DNA of 20,458 bases from JADGOV01 sp040002735 (GTDB lineage: Bacteria > Actinomycetota > Actinomycetes > JADGOV01), in the NCBI GenBank assembly GCA_040002735.1, contig JBDUDX010000101.1:1-20458 (forward strand), written 5' to 3'. Shown here piece after piece: positions 6,530-14,461 of the stretch. How positions within the stretch are numbered: position 1 is the stretch's first letter; each line of letters starts with the position of its first letter. Below the pieces are notes generated by a model that saw only the letters and a list, made by a program, of their open reading frames with translations, was not told the DNA's origin and made no database searches. The translations under genes were made by a program, and so were the position numbers.

Positions 6530-8866
6530 GTGGCATCGGTGACCACCCCCAAGCCGCCGCCCACCGGGCGCCGCCAGCTAATGATCGCCAAAACCTGGAT
6601 TCAGGCAGCTGCCCTGGTCCTGCTGTGCGGCTTCGCGGTCCTCGGGGTGCTCGCCTACCGGGCGTACACCACCGACCCGCCGATCGCCGGCAAGACCGTC
6701 ACGCCGAGCGGGCGGGTGTTGTTCACCGAGGCCGACGTGCACACCGGGCAGCAGGTGTTTCTGCGTAACGGGCTGATGGAGTACGGATCGATCTTCGGCC
6801 ACGGCGCGTACCTCGGGCCGGACTTCACCGCGGACTACCTGCACCGGGCCGCGCAGATCGTGACCACGGAGTACGGCGGCGCCGGGTCGGACACCGCCCG
6901 GCAGAAGGTGATCGCCGACTTCAAGACCAACCGGTACGACGCGCCGTCGCGGACCCTGACCTACACCGAGGCGCAGGGCCGGGCGTTCGAGGCGCTGGTG
7001 GGCCACTACCGCGACTACTTCGGCGACCCGACCGACAACAAGGGTCTGCGCCCGAAGGCGATCACCGACCCGACGCAAATCCGCCAGCTCACCGCGTACT
7101 TCTCCTGGTCCGCCTGGGCCGGGTCGACGCTACGGCCGGGGAAGAACTACTCCTACACCAACTCCTGGCCGCCGGAGCCGTTGGTCGATAACAAGCCCAC
7201 CGCGAACGTGCTGGTGTGGAGCGTGCTGTCGCTGATCGCGCTGCTCGCCGGGATCGGCGCGTTGTTCGCCGCGTTCGGTCGTTGGGGGGAGCGATTCGGC
7301 TGGCGCGGCCGGCAGGCCGACTCGATCTCTTTCCGGCCGCCCGGCGATGTGTCGGTCACCCCGGCGCAGCGCGCGTGCGCCTACTTCTTCCTGGTCGTGG
7401 GGTTGCTGTTCCTGATCCAGACTCTGGTCGGCGCGGCGAGCGAGCACTACCGGGCGGATGTGGCCAGCTTCTTCGGGATCGACCTGGCCCGCTGGTTGCC
7501 GTACAACCTGGTCCGGACCTGGCACGTTCAGCTGTCGATCTTCTGGACCGCGACCTCGTTCCTGGCCGCCGGCATCTTCCTGGCGCCGATCATCGCCGGC
7601 CGGGAGCCGCGCCGGCAGCACTGGCTCGCCTACGGTCTGCTCGGCGCGCTCGCGGTGGTGGTCTTCGGCAGCCTCGCCGGGGAGTACCTGGACATCCACG
7701 GCGTCCTGCCGGAGGTGCTGAAGTCCTTCGGAATGCAGGGCTGGGAGTACCTCGACCTCGGCCGGGTGTGGCAGGTGCTGCTCGTCGTCGGGCTCTTCCT
7801 GTGGGCCGCGATCCTGTACCGCGGGCTGCGCGGGCGGCTCCGCGGCGAATCCCGCGGCAACCTGCCGTGGATGTTCTTCTTCACCGCGCTGGCGATCCCG
7901 GCGTTCTACGCGGTCGGGCTGCTGGCTCGCTCCGAGCAGTCCTACACGGTCGCCGACTTCTGGCGGTTCATGGTGGTCCACCTCTGGGTGGAGGACTTCC
8001 TGGAGATCTTCACCACCGTGATGGTGGCGTACATCTTCGTGATGCTCGGCGTCGTCCGGGAGAAGGTCGCGCTGCTGGTGGTCTTCCTGGACATCCTGCT
8101 GTACTCCGCCGGTGGCGTGATCGGCACCATGCACCACCTGTACTTCTCCGGCAGCGCGGCGGAGAGCATGGCGCTCGGCGCGTTCTTCTCCGCCGCCGAG
8201 GTGATCCCGCTGACCTTCCTCACCGTCGAGGCGTGGTCGTTCCTGCAGCTCGGCGCCCGGCAAGAGTCCGGGTCGGCGACCCCATTCCCGCACCGCTGGG
8301 CGGTGATGTTCCTGGTCGCGGTCGGGTTCTGGAACTTCCTCGGCGCCGGCATCTTCGGCTTCCTGGTGAACCTGCCGATCGTCTCCTACTTCGAGATCGG
8401 CACTGCGCTCACCGCCAACCATGCGCACGCCGCGATGATGGGCGTGTACGGGATGCTGGCCATCGGCCTGGCGCTGTTCTGCCTGCGGTACCTGATCCCG
8501 GCCGAGCGCTGGCCGGACCGGCTGGCGAAGATCTCGTTCTGGTCGACGAACATCGGGCTGGCCTGGATGTGCTTCGGCACGCTGCTGCCGCTCGGCGTTC
8601 GCCAGCTCTACGCGTCGGTGAACGACGGCTACTTCTCGGCCCGGCAGCTGGAGTACATCACCAACCCGTCGAACAGCGTCTTCGAATGGATGCGGCTGCC
8701 GGGTGACGTGATCTTCATCGTCGGCGGCGTGCTGCCGTTCCTGTGGATCTGCTGGCTCGGGGTGCGGTACCGGGTGAAGCTGATGACGCTGGAGGAGCCG
8801 GAGGACGTGCTGTTCACCGAGATCACCGAGCCGGTACCGGTCGGGGCCGGGACGCGCGAGCCGTGA
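6530..8866 (+). CDS. norB: Quinol-dependent nitric oxide reductase, large fused subunit (qNOR type)
   Basis: A 778-residue membrane enzyme that reduces two NO to N2O with electrons from the quinol pool, either for NO detoxification or denitrification. The N-terminal helix (about 23-45) is followed by an extended extracytoplasmic region (about 50-220), characteristic of the fused single-subunit qNOR rather than the NorBC form. It then has about 13 helices of the haem-copper oxidase fold. Haem and metal ligands are visible: His332 (RTWHVQ), His484 with Glu488 (HLWVED), His535-His536 (MHHLYF), and His631 and His633 (NHAHAAMMG). Length is normal for the family. Transcription likely starts from the 6468-6496 promoter, facing the SufR-like regulator. 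The stop overlaps the next gene by 4 bases (GTGA). No other denitrification gene is in the window, which favours detoxification. Confidence 0.97.
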   Translation: MASVTTPKPPPTGRRQLMIAKTWIQAAALVLLCGFAVLGVLAYRAYTTDPPIAGKTVTPSGRVLFTEADVHTGQQVFLRNGLMEYGSIFGHGAYLGPDFTADYLHRAAQIVTTEYGGAGSDTARQKVIADFKTNRYDAPSRTLTYTEAQGRAFEALVGHYRDYFGDPTDNKGLRPKAITDPTQIRQLTAYFSWSAWAGSTLRPGKNYSYTNSWPPEPLVDNKPTANVLVWSVLSLIALLAGIGALFAAFGRWGERFGWRGRQADSISFRPPGDVSVTPAQRACAYFFLVVGLLFLIQTLVGAASEHYRADVASFFGIDLARWLPYNLVRTWHVQLSIFWTATSFLAAGIFLAPIIAGREPRRQHWLAYGLLGALAVVVFGSLAGEYLDIHGVLPEVLKSFGMQGWEYLDLGRVWQVLLVVGLFLWAAILYRGLRGRLRGESRGNLPWMFFFTALAIPAFYAVGLLARSEQSYTVADFWRFMVVHLWVEDFLEIFTTVMVAYIFVMLGVVREKVALLVVFLDILLYSAGGVIGTMHHLYFSGSAAESMALGAFFSAAEVIPLTFLTVEAWSFLQLGARQESGSATPFPHRWAVMFLVAVGFWNFLGAGIFGFLVNLPIVSYFEIGTALTANHAHAAMMGVYGMLAIGLALFCLRYLIPAERWPDRLAKISFWSTNIGLAWMCFGTLLPLGVRQLYASVNDGYFSARQLEYITNPSNSVFEWMRLPGDVIFIVGGVLPFLWICWLGVRYRVKLMTLEEPEDVLFTEITEPVPVGAGTREP

Positions 8867-9459
8867 CTGTTCCGGCGGAGGTGCTGCTGATCGGCGGGTA
8901 CGCGGTGGCGCTGCTCGGCGTCGCCGTGGGCCTGGACTGGCTCGGCAAGCACACCGCCAGCCGGGCCGACCGGTTCCGTACCGCGGGGTTCCGGTACCAC
9001 CCGACGCACGACGCATGGGTCTGCCCGCGGGACGAGATGCTCTGGCCTTCCGGGTACGACGCTGAGCTGCACCTGCTCCGGTATCGAGCGAAGCCGTCGG
9101 TGTGCAACGCGTGCCCGGTGAAGGCCGCGTGCACGTCCTCGGCGCACGGCCGGGAGATCACCCGGCCGCTGGCGCCGTGGCCGCATTCGGAGGCCGGTCG
9201 GTTCCACCGCGGGCTGTCGCTGGTACTGGTCGGGCTGGCCGCGATGCTGGTGGTGGCGACGGCGGTGGGTCACCGGGATCCGCTGTCGCTCGGGCTGCTC
9301 GGGGCGGTGCTGTTGATGGCTGGGGCGGTGGGTTACCGGCTCAGCGCCCATTTCCGGGCCGCCCCGGCGAACTTCCCGGCGGCCACCCCGGCGACTGGGC
9401 TGCGGGTGGCGCCGACCTCGCGGACCCGCTGGGGATCCGACGCGCGGGTGCCGCGATGA
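8863..9459 (+). CDS. Unrecognised membrane protein with transposase-like Cys4 zinc ribbon, norB-linked
   Basis: A 198-residue protein that I cannot assign to a named family. A membrane helix at about 6-24 (VLLIGGYAVALLGVAVGL) is followed by a soluble module (about 43-101) with Cys54, Cys81, Cys84 and Cys90 (C-x26-C-x2-C-x5-C), then two further helices (about 118-136 and 141-160) and a polar tail. The segment WVCPRDEML...YRAKPSVCNACPVKAACT...GREITR closely resembles the zinc-ribbon of IS1182-type transposases (CPxGxxL...YRxxxxxCxxCPxxxxCT...GR), but no DDE catalytic domain exists. GTG 8863 overlaps the norB stop (GTGA), and the gene's own stop overlaps the slipin ATG, so all three are translationally coupled. 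A role in metal or Fe-S handling or in NO sensing with NorB is inference. Confidence 0.82.
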   Translation: MTVPAEVLLIGGYAVALLGVAVGLDWLGKHTASRADRFRTAGFRYHPTHDAWVCPRDEMLWPSGYDAELHLLRYRAKPSVCNACPVKAACTSSAHGREITRPLAPWPHSEAGRFHRGLSLVLVGLAAMLVVATAVGHRDPLSLGLLGAVLLMAGAVGYRLSAHFRAAPANFPAATPATGLRVAPTSRTRWGSDARVPR

Positions 9460-10229
9460 CGTGGATCCTGCTCGCGCTCCTGGTTGGACTGCTGGTGCTG
9501 TTTGTCGGCGCCAACGTGCGGGTGTTGCGGGAGTACCAGCGTGGGGTGGTGTTCCGGCTCGGCCGCCTGCAGGCGCCGGCCGGTCCGGGGCTGCGGCTGC
9601 TGGTGCCGTTCGTCGACCGGCTGGTACGGGTCGATCTTCGTACGGTCACGCTCACCATCCCGCCGCAGGAGGTGATCACCCGGGACAACGTGCCGGCCCG
9701 GGTGAACGCGGTGGCGTACTTCCGGGTCACCGACCCGATCCGCGCCATCACCGAGGTGGAGGCGTACCCGGTGGCCACCTCGCAGATCGCCCAGACCACG
9801 CTGCGCTCCGTATTGGGTCGCGCCGACCTGGACACGCTGCTGTCCGAGCGGGACCAGCTCAACGACAGCCTGCGGCGGATCATCGACGACCAGACCGAGC
9901 CGTGGGGGATCAAGGTCACCACGGTCGAGATCAAGGATGTGGAGATCCCCGAGGTGATGCAGCGGGCGATGGCCCGCCAGGCCGAGGCCGAACGGGAACG
10001 CCGCGCCAAGATCATCAACTCCCAGGGTGAGTACCAGGCGGCGGCGAATATCTACGAGGCCGCGGAGATCCTCAGCCGCAACCCGGCCGCCCTGCAACTG
10101 CGGTACCTGCAGACCCTGCTCGAACTGGGCGGCGAGCGTTCGACCGTTGTCTTTCCGCTGCCGATGGACCTCGTCAAGCCGTTCCTCGACGCCGCGCCGG
10201 CTCCCGCGCCTCAAGCCGTGGAAACTTAG
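9456..10229 (+). CDS. Slipin / stomatin-like SPFH (band 7) membrane protein
   Basis: A 257-residue protein of the slipin branch of SPFH proteins, which form oligomeric scaffolds in membrane microdomains and affect stability or assembly of membrane enzymes. It has an N-terminal anchor (about 3-22), then the band 7 domain with EYQRGVVFRLGR, GPGLRLLVPFVDRLVRVDLR, the QEVITRDNVPARVNAVAYFRV segment, and TTLRSVLGRADLDTLLSERD. A charged helix/coiled-coil region (MARQAEAERERRAKIINSQGEYQAA) ends in the typical LQLRYLQTL motif. ATG 9456 overlaps the previous stop by 4 bases (ATGA), and there is no strong ribosome site of its own, so translation probably depends on coupling. No NfeD protease partner, the usual companion of slipins, is adjacent. 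Linkage to norB suggests a scaffold for NorB; this is inference. Confidence 0.93.
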   Translation: MTWILLALLVGLLVLFVGANVRVLREYQRGVVFRLGRLQAPAGPGLRLLVPFVDRLVRVDLRTVTLTIPPQEVITRDNVPARVNAVAYFRVTDPIRAITEVEAYPVATSQIAQTTLRSVLGRADLDTLLSERDQLNDSLRRIIDDQTEPWGIKVTTVEIKDVEIPEVMQRAMARQAEAERERRAKIINSQGEYQAAANIYEAAEILSRNPAALQLRYLQTLLELGGERSTVVFPLPMDLVKPFLDAAPAPAPQAVET

Positions 10230-10285
10230 CGGTGTCCTGACCCCGCAGTACTTCCCCAGCTGTCACGGCGGAACGGTCCGGGCAG

Positions 10286-10302
10286 GCGGTCATCCCGCTT
10301 TT
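10286..10302 (+). terminator. Possible short terminator after the norB operon
   Basis: GCGG (10286-10289) and CCGC (10295-10298) form a short stem with loop TCATC, followed directly by TTTT (10299-10302). It lies between the convergent slipin and DUF58 stops. The stem is only 4 bp, so the call is tentative. Confidence 0.35.
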
Positions 10303-10304
10303 GG

Positions 10305-11597
10305 TCACAGCCGCCCGGCAGCCTTCCGCGCCAGGTAACTGTCCGCCAAGGCGGGCGCCAACTCAGCGGGCGGCGCCTCGACCACCTCCACGCCGGCCCG
10401 GCGCAACCGGGCGGCCACGCTGGCCCGATCCGCGAGCGTCCGTTCCGCGGCCGCCGCCCCGTACACCGCCCGCAGATCGCCCCGCCCGGCGGCGAGGTCG
10501 GCGATCCCGGGATCTGCGACCGCGGCCACCACGACCGCGTGTCTGGCGGTCAACGAGCGCAGCGCCGGCAGCAGGCCTTCTTCGACCGGCGCCGGATCCA
10601 GAGCGGTGAGCAGCACCACCAGGCAGTGGCGGGGGGCCCGTCGCAGCACCTCGGCAGCCATGCCGGCCATGTCGGACTCCACGAGCGCCGGCTCCAGCGT
10701 GGCAGTGGCGTTGACCACCGCGGCCAGCAGGGCCTGCGGGCCGGTCTTGCCCACCGCTGCTCGCAACCGGCTGTCGTAGGCGATCAGATCCACGGTGTCA
10801 CCGGCCCGGGATGCCAAGGCCGCGAGCAGCAGCGCGGCGTCCAACGCGGCGTCCAGTCGAGGCGCGTCCCCGACCCGGGCAGCGGAGGTGCGGCCGGTAT
10901 CGAGCACCAGCATCACCCGCCGATCCCGCTCGGGGCGCCAGGTTCGTACCGCGACGTCCCCGCGCCGGGCGGTGGCCCGCCAGTCGATCGATCGGACGTC
11001 GTCCCCGACCACGTACTCCCGCAGCGAGTCGAACTCCGTGCCGTGGCCACGCAGCAGTGTGGCGGCTCCGCCGGTCAGCTCCCGCAGCTGGGCGAGTTTT
11101 GCCGGCAGGTGCCGCCGGCTCGGGAAGCCGGGCAAGACCCGCACGGTCCACGGCGCGGACCGTCGGCGTTGGCGGCCGGCGAGCCCGAGCGGCCCCAGCG
11201 AGCGCAGTACCACGAACGCCGGTATCCGGTCGCCGCGGCGGGTCGGAGCGAGCGCCGTGGTGAGCACCCGCTGTTCGCCGGGCGGAACGATCACCCGCTG
11301 GGTACGCGGCGACGCCCCGGCGCTCGGCGGCCAGCCGTCCCGGACAACCAACCGCAGCGGGCGCCCCGTCGGGTTGACCAGCCGCAGGTGCACCTCCGCG
11401 CTCTCGCCCAGGCGTACCGCCGTCGCACCACTGCGGGCCAGCTTGATCACCCCCGGCGAGATCGCCAGCGCAACGTCGGTGAGGACGGCCCCCAGCAGGG
11501 TGGCGTCGACAGCGAGCAGTAGCCATCCGTACGGAAGGAGGAAGATCAGCACGGCGGCGCAGGCCGCGAGGAGCGCAGCCCGGCCGGTTAGTGCCAT
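10305..11597 (-). CDS. DUF58 domain-containing protein (MoxR-associated, vWA-like)
   Basis: A 430-residue protein with two N-terminal membrane helices (about 7-45), a beta-rich middle region, and the DUF58 core GTEFDSLREYVVGDDVRSIDW (about 186-206), followed by WRATARRGDVAVRTW. A degenerate von Willebrand A fold follows, in which the MIDAS-like loop reads DTGRTS. DUF58 proteins are regularly encoded beside MoxR AAA+ ATPases and are thought to act with them in maturation or assembly of envelope proteins. It is the last gene of the minus-strand operon: the ATG at 11597-11595 lies 7 bases after the MoxR stop. A recognisable ribosome site is weak (GAGCGG). It is convergent with the slipin gene. 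Confidence 0.93.
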   Translation of the reverse strand: MALTGRAALLAACAAVLIFLLPYGWLLLAVDATLLGAVLTDVALAISPGVIKLARSGATAVRLGESAEVHLRLVNPTGRPLRLVVRDGWPPSAGASPRTQRVIVPPGEQRVLTTALAPTRRGDRIPAFVVLRSLGPLGLAGRQRRRSAPWTVRVLPGFPSRRHLPAKLAQLRELTGGAATLLRGHGTEFDSLREYVVGDDVRSIDWRATARRGDVAVRTWRPERDRRVMLVLDTGRTSAARVGDAPRLDAALDAALLLAALASRAGDTVDLIAYDSRLRAAVGKTGPQALLAAVVNATATLEPALVESDMAGMAAEVLRRAPRHCLVVLLTALDPAPVEEGLLPALRSLTARHAVVVAAVADPGIADLAAGRGDLRAVYGAAAAERTLADRASVAARLRRAGVEVVEAPPAELAPALADSYLARKAAGRL

Positions 11598-11604
11598 CAG
11601 CCGC

Positions 11605-12615
11605 TCAACGCGGTACCGGTACGGCCGCGAGCAGACCGTCCAGCACGCCGTCGGCGGTGACCCCCTCCAACTCCGCCTCCGGTCGCAACGCGATCCGGTG
11701 CCGAAGTACCGGCCGGGCCAGCGCCTTGACGTCGTCCGGGGTGACGAAGTCCCGCTCCGACAGCCACGCCCATGCCTTGCTCGCGGCGAGGAGCGCGGTA
11801 GCCGCCCGGGGGGAGGCGCCGAGGGAGAGCGACGGGGCGCTGCGGGTGGCTCGGGCCAGATCGACGATGTAGCCGAGTACCTCGGGGGCGATCCGGGTGG
11901 CGCCGACTGCCGCTCGTGCGGCGCTCAGTTCGCTCTGCCCGGCGATCTGTCGGATGCCGGCGGCTCGCAGATTCCGCGGATCGAAGCCGGCATCGTGGCG
12001 GCGGAGTACCTCCACTTCATCCGTCCGCCCGGGCAGCGGCATGGTGAGCTTGAGCAGAAACCGGTCGAGCTGCGCCTCGGGCAGCGGGTAGGTGCCCTCG
12101 TACTCGATCGGGTTCTGGGTGGCGATCACCAGGAACGGGTCGGGCAGCGGCCGGGGCCGTCCCTCGACCGAGACCTGACGCTCCTCCATCGACTCCAGCA
12201 GGGCAGCCTGCGTCTTGGGCGGTGTCCGGTTGATCTCATCGGCGAGCAGCAGGTTGGTGAACACCGGCCCCTCCTGGAAGGAGAACTGGCCGGTGCGGGC
12301 GTCGTAGATCAGCGAACCGGTAACGTCGCCGGGCATCAGGTCCGGGGTGAACTGCACGCGTTTGGTGTCCAGCGCCAAACAGGCGGCGAGGCTGCGGACC
12401 AGCAGCGTCTTGGCCACGCCGGGTACGCCTTCCAGCAGCACGTGGCCGCGGCAGAGCAGCGCCACCACCAGCCCGCTGACCGCCGCGTCCTGGCCGACCA
12501 CCGCCTTGCCGACCTCGGCGCGCAAGGCCTGCAGGGCCGCTCGAGCGCTTTCGCCGTCGGGGGGCGGCTCAGACCGCAGAGCCGCCGATCCGGCGGGGAG
12601 AGGCTGTTCGGTCAC
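11605..12615 (-). CDS. MoxR family AAA+ ATPase
   Basis: A 336-residue ATPase of the MoxR/RavA group, a chaperone-like motor for assembly or metal/cofactor maturation of partner proteins. Walker A is GVPGVAKT (63-70), Walker B LLLADEIN (122-129), sensor 1 ATQNP (165-169), and the arginine finger region is PEAQLDRF (about 179-186). The C-terminal helical lid contains RDFVTPDDVKALARPVLRHR. The start is GTG 12615-12613, which overlaps the DUF4350 gene stop by 4 bases (GTGA) and yields a normal MoxR length. The open frame runs upstream to 12957 but lacks family similarity there and overlaps the DUF4350 coding sequence. Its partner is most likely the DUF58 protein immediately downstream. Confidence 0.96.
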   Translation of the reverse strand: MTEQPLPAGSAALRSEPPPDGESARAALQALRAEVGKAVVGQDAAVSGLVVALLCRGHVLLEGVPGVAKTLLVRSLAACLALDTKRVQFTPDLMPGDVTGSLIYDARTGQFSFQEGPVFTNLLLADEINRTPPKTQAALLESMEERQVSVEGRPRPLPDPFLVIATQNPIEYEGTYPLPEAQLDRFLLKLTMPLPGRTDEVEVLRRHDAGFDPRNLRAAGIRQIAGQSELSAARAAVGATRIAPEVLGYIVDLARATRSAPSLSLGASPRAATALLAASKAWAWLSERDFVTPDDVKALARPVLRHRIALRPEAELEGVTADGVLDGLLAAVPVPR

Positions 12616-13799
12616 GGTTGCTGTACCTCCGCAGCGAGATTGTCCAGGTCGTTGGCGAGGCGGACCAGCGCGGCCGGATCGGATGGTTCCGGCCCGTACA
12701 GCAACTCCCGCAGCGTTGCCGCGGACCGGCCGGTCCGCGTACCGACGGCGTCCACCAACGCTTCCGGCGTCGGATCCGGCGGTAGGCCGACGCGGGTCGC
12801 CAGCCGTCGCTGCGTGCCGGTCCGCAGCGCGGTCGCCGCGGCGCCCCGAGCGGAACTGGCCCGGTACAGCCGGGCGCGGCCTTCGGTGGTTTCGGTTCCG
12901 CGGACCAGGACCGGCAACTCCTCGGCGATGACACCGCCGAGGCGGCGGCCGCGCCACAGGGCGAACAGGAGTACCGCCACCGCGGCCTGCAGCAGCGCCA
13001 GCAGCAGCCGGTCGGGCAGAAGGTCGAGCAGCCCTCGCTGGCCGTTGGTTCCGGAGGCCGTTTCGGCCGGTCGGGCGAGCAGCCAGACCACCCGACGGCT
13101 GGTCCCCAACAGACTCAACGCTAACGCGGCGTTGCCGTCGTTGCCCAACGCTTCGTTGGTGAACGGACGCTCGGTCCCGATCACGTTGACCTGGCCGGCG
13201 CCAGCGCCGATCACCAAACTCACCCCGCCCCCGGCCGGGTAACAGCCCAACGTCCGCCCGAGCGCGGCGGCGACGGAGTAGGTCGATCCACCCAACTCGA
13301 CCGACCCGGCGAGGAGGGCCGCGGCCGCATCGCAGGCCGGCCGACGCGAGCGGACCGGGCCTGATCGGGCGGGTGTGATCTCCGGAGCGACGGCTGCCAG
13401 CGTGGTCCGGTCCGGGGCCAGGAGTACCAGCTGAGTGCTCCCGACTGCCAGTCGGCGAATCTCACCGGCCGGAAACTGCGTGGGAAACGGCACAAAGATC
13501 GTGGTCGGCCCGCTCAAGCCGCTCGTGGCCACGGCGGCGTCGACCGTGGCCACCCGCTCCACCGCTACGCCGCGATCGCGGAGCAGCGTGGCGAGTGCTC
13601 GGCTACCCCGGGCCGAGACGCCGTCCGGATCCAGGGTGCGCGCGTTTCCGCCGGCCTCGGTGAGTACGCCGAGCACCGCGACCAGCAGTACGCCGGCTCC
13701 CAGCAGCAGCGGCCACTGGAAGCGACGCCACGCCCCCGGGACGGCAGGGACTTCGGGCGCGACGGCAATCCTCATCGGGCGACTCATCGGGCGACTCAC
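12612..13799 (-). CDS. DUF4350 domain-containing membrane protein
   Basis: A protein of up to 395 residues. A membrane helix at about 28-48 (WPLLLGAGVLLVAVLGVL) precedes an extracytoplasmic GATase-like DUF4350 domain with SRALATLLRDRGVAVERV. A second helix lies near 265-283 (LLLALLQAAVAVLLFALW), then a cytoplasmic region of about 110 residues. The family co-occurs with MoxR, DUF58 and DUF4129 genes in actinobacteria; its biochemical function is unknown. The first start, GTG 13799, overlaps the DUF4129 stop (GTGA). Because of a 12-base tandem duplication, in-frame ATGs also occur at 13787 and 13775, so the N terminus may be 391 or 387 residues. No ribosome site separates the choices. Confidence 0.88.
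   Translation of the reverse strand: MSRPMSRPMRIAVAPEVPAVPGAWRRFQWPLLLGAGVLLVAVLGVLTEAGGNARTLDPDGVSARGSRALATLLRDRGVAVERVATVDAAVATSGLSGPTTIFVPFPTQFPAGEIRRLAVGSTQLVLLAPDRTTLAAVAPEITPARSGPVRSRRPACDAAAALLAGSVELGGSTYSVAAALGRTLGCYPAGGGVSLVIGAGAGQVNVIGTERPFTNEALGNDGNAALALSLLGTSRRVVWLLARPAETASGTNGQRGLLDLLPDRLLLALLQAAVAVLLFALWRGRRLGGVIAEELPVLVRGTETTEGRARLYRASSARGAAATALRTGTQRRLATRVGLPPDPTPEALVDAVGTRTGRSAATLRELLYGPEPSDPAALVRLANDLDNLAAEVQQP
13773..13796. repeat. 12-base tandem duplication at the DUF4350 start
   Basis: CATCGGGCGACT occurs twice head to tail at 13773-13784 and 13785-13796, followed by CAC. On the coding (minus) strand this gives GTG, ATG and ATG starts spaced 12 bases apart and a repeated MSRP peptide. 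Confidence 0.9.
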
Positions 13800-14461
13800 C
13801 GGCCGCTCGAAGCCGAGCCGGCGGCGAGCGAGGGCGCGCTCCGGGGCGCCTCCGCGAGCGCCCGGTCCGCGACCAGGGCGAGGTCGTAATCGGCCCGTAC
13901 CGCCGGGCGCCCGCCGTACCAGACGTGGTCAAAGGCGGCGACAGTGGCCGGCAGTCCGCCGATTCCTTCGGGCCGGGCAGCGTGCATCTCGCGTACCAGT
14001 TCATCGGCGGTCCGGCCGGGCCGCGGCTCCAGCAGCCCCCGTACCTCGGCTTCGCGGGCGATCGCCCGAAGCTGGTCCCGCAGGGCGGTCGCGAAGTCGC
14101 CGGCCGCTGCTGCCGCGGCGGCGGCTGTTCGGTAGTCCTGCGGTGTCCGGAGTTGCCCACCCAGCAAGGGGACCGGTACCGCCGATCGGCGGGCCAACGG
14201 ACCGGCGCGCAGCCGTACGGCCACCAGTACGAGAACGACAACGACCACCAGCAGTACGCCGCCGAGCCGGCCGCCCGGCCCTACCGAGGCAGCCCGCTGG
14301 AAAAGGTCGACGACGAACCGACCGATCGCCCGGAGCAGACGTGCGGTCAGTGAGGGGTCGTCTCGGTGGTACTGCGGCTTGGACAGCTCCCGCCGGGCCG
14401 CCTCCCGGGCGCCGTCGCGATCCAGGGGTGCGGCGGCTGCTAGCAGCAGTGCCGGGATCAC
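13796..14461 (-). CDS. DUF4129 domain-containing membrane protein
   Basis: A 221-residue protein with an N-terminal segment carrying the AARRELSKPQYHRDDPS motif, a single strong membrane helix at about 67-84 (LGGVLLVVVVVLVLVAVRL), and a C-terminal DUF4129 domain. That domain has DFATALRDQLRAIAREAEVRGLL, GRTADELVREM and the diagnostic FDHVWYGGRPA. The domain is predicted to be helical, and the family is associated with transglutaminase-like, MoxR and DUF58 proteins; no enzymatic activity is known. The start is GTG 14461-14459, overlapping the upstream membrane protein stop by 4 bases. The open frame extends to 15343 upstream, but that part is a shadow of the upstream gene. Confidence 0.9.
   Translation of the reverse strand: MIPALLLAAAAPLDRDGAREAARRELSKPQYHRDDPSLTARLLRAIGRFVVDLFQRAASVGPGGRLGGVLLVVVVVLVLVAVRLRAGPLARRSAVPVPLLGGQLRTPQDYRTAAAAAAAAGDFATALRDQLRAIAREAEVRGLLEPRPGRTADELVREMHAARPEGIGGLPATVAAFDHVWYGGRPAVRADYDLALVADRALAEAPRSAPSLAAGSASSGR

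Noticed and set aside
7216..8706. Plus-strand open frame of about 496 codons in another phase inside norB
   Set aside because: It lies wholly inside norB, is rich in Arg/Gly, and has no ribosome site or homologous motif.
7130..9016. Minus-strand open frame of about 628 codons antisense to norB
   Set aside because: The translation is dominated by Arg, Gln, Pro and His with no hydrophobic or domain pattern; it mirrors the third-position GC bias of norB.
9005..9165. Transposase fragment suggested by the Cys4 ribbon
   Set aside because: The surrounding protein has membrane helices, no DDE residues, no inverted repeats or target duplications, and overlaps both neighbours in frame, so it is not an insertion sequence remnant.
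10795..13242. Very long plus-strand open frame (about 815 codons) across the DUF58, MoxR and DUF4350 region
   Set aside because: It is antisense to three well-supported genes, its translation is Arg/Ser/Pro-rich low complexity without any domain, and such frames are expected in DNA of this GC content.
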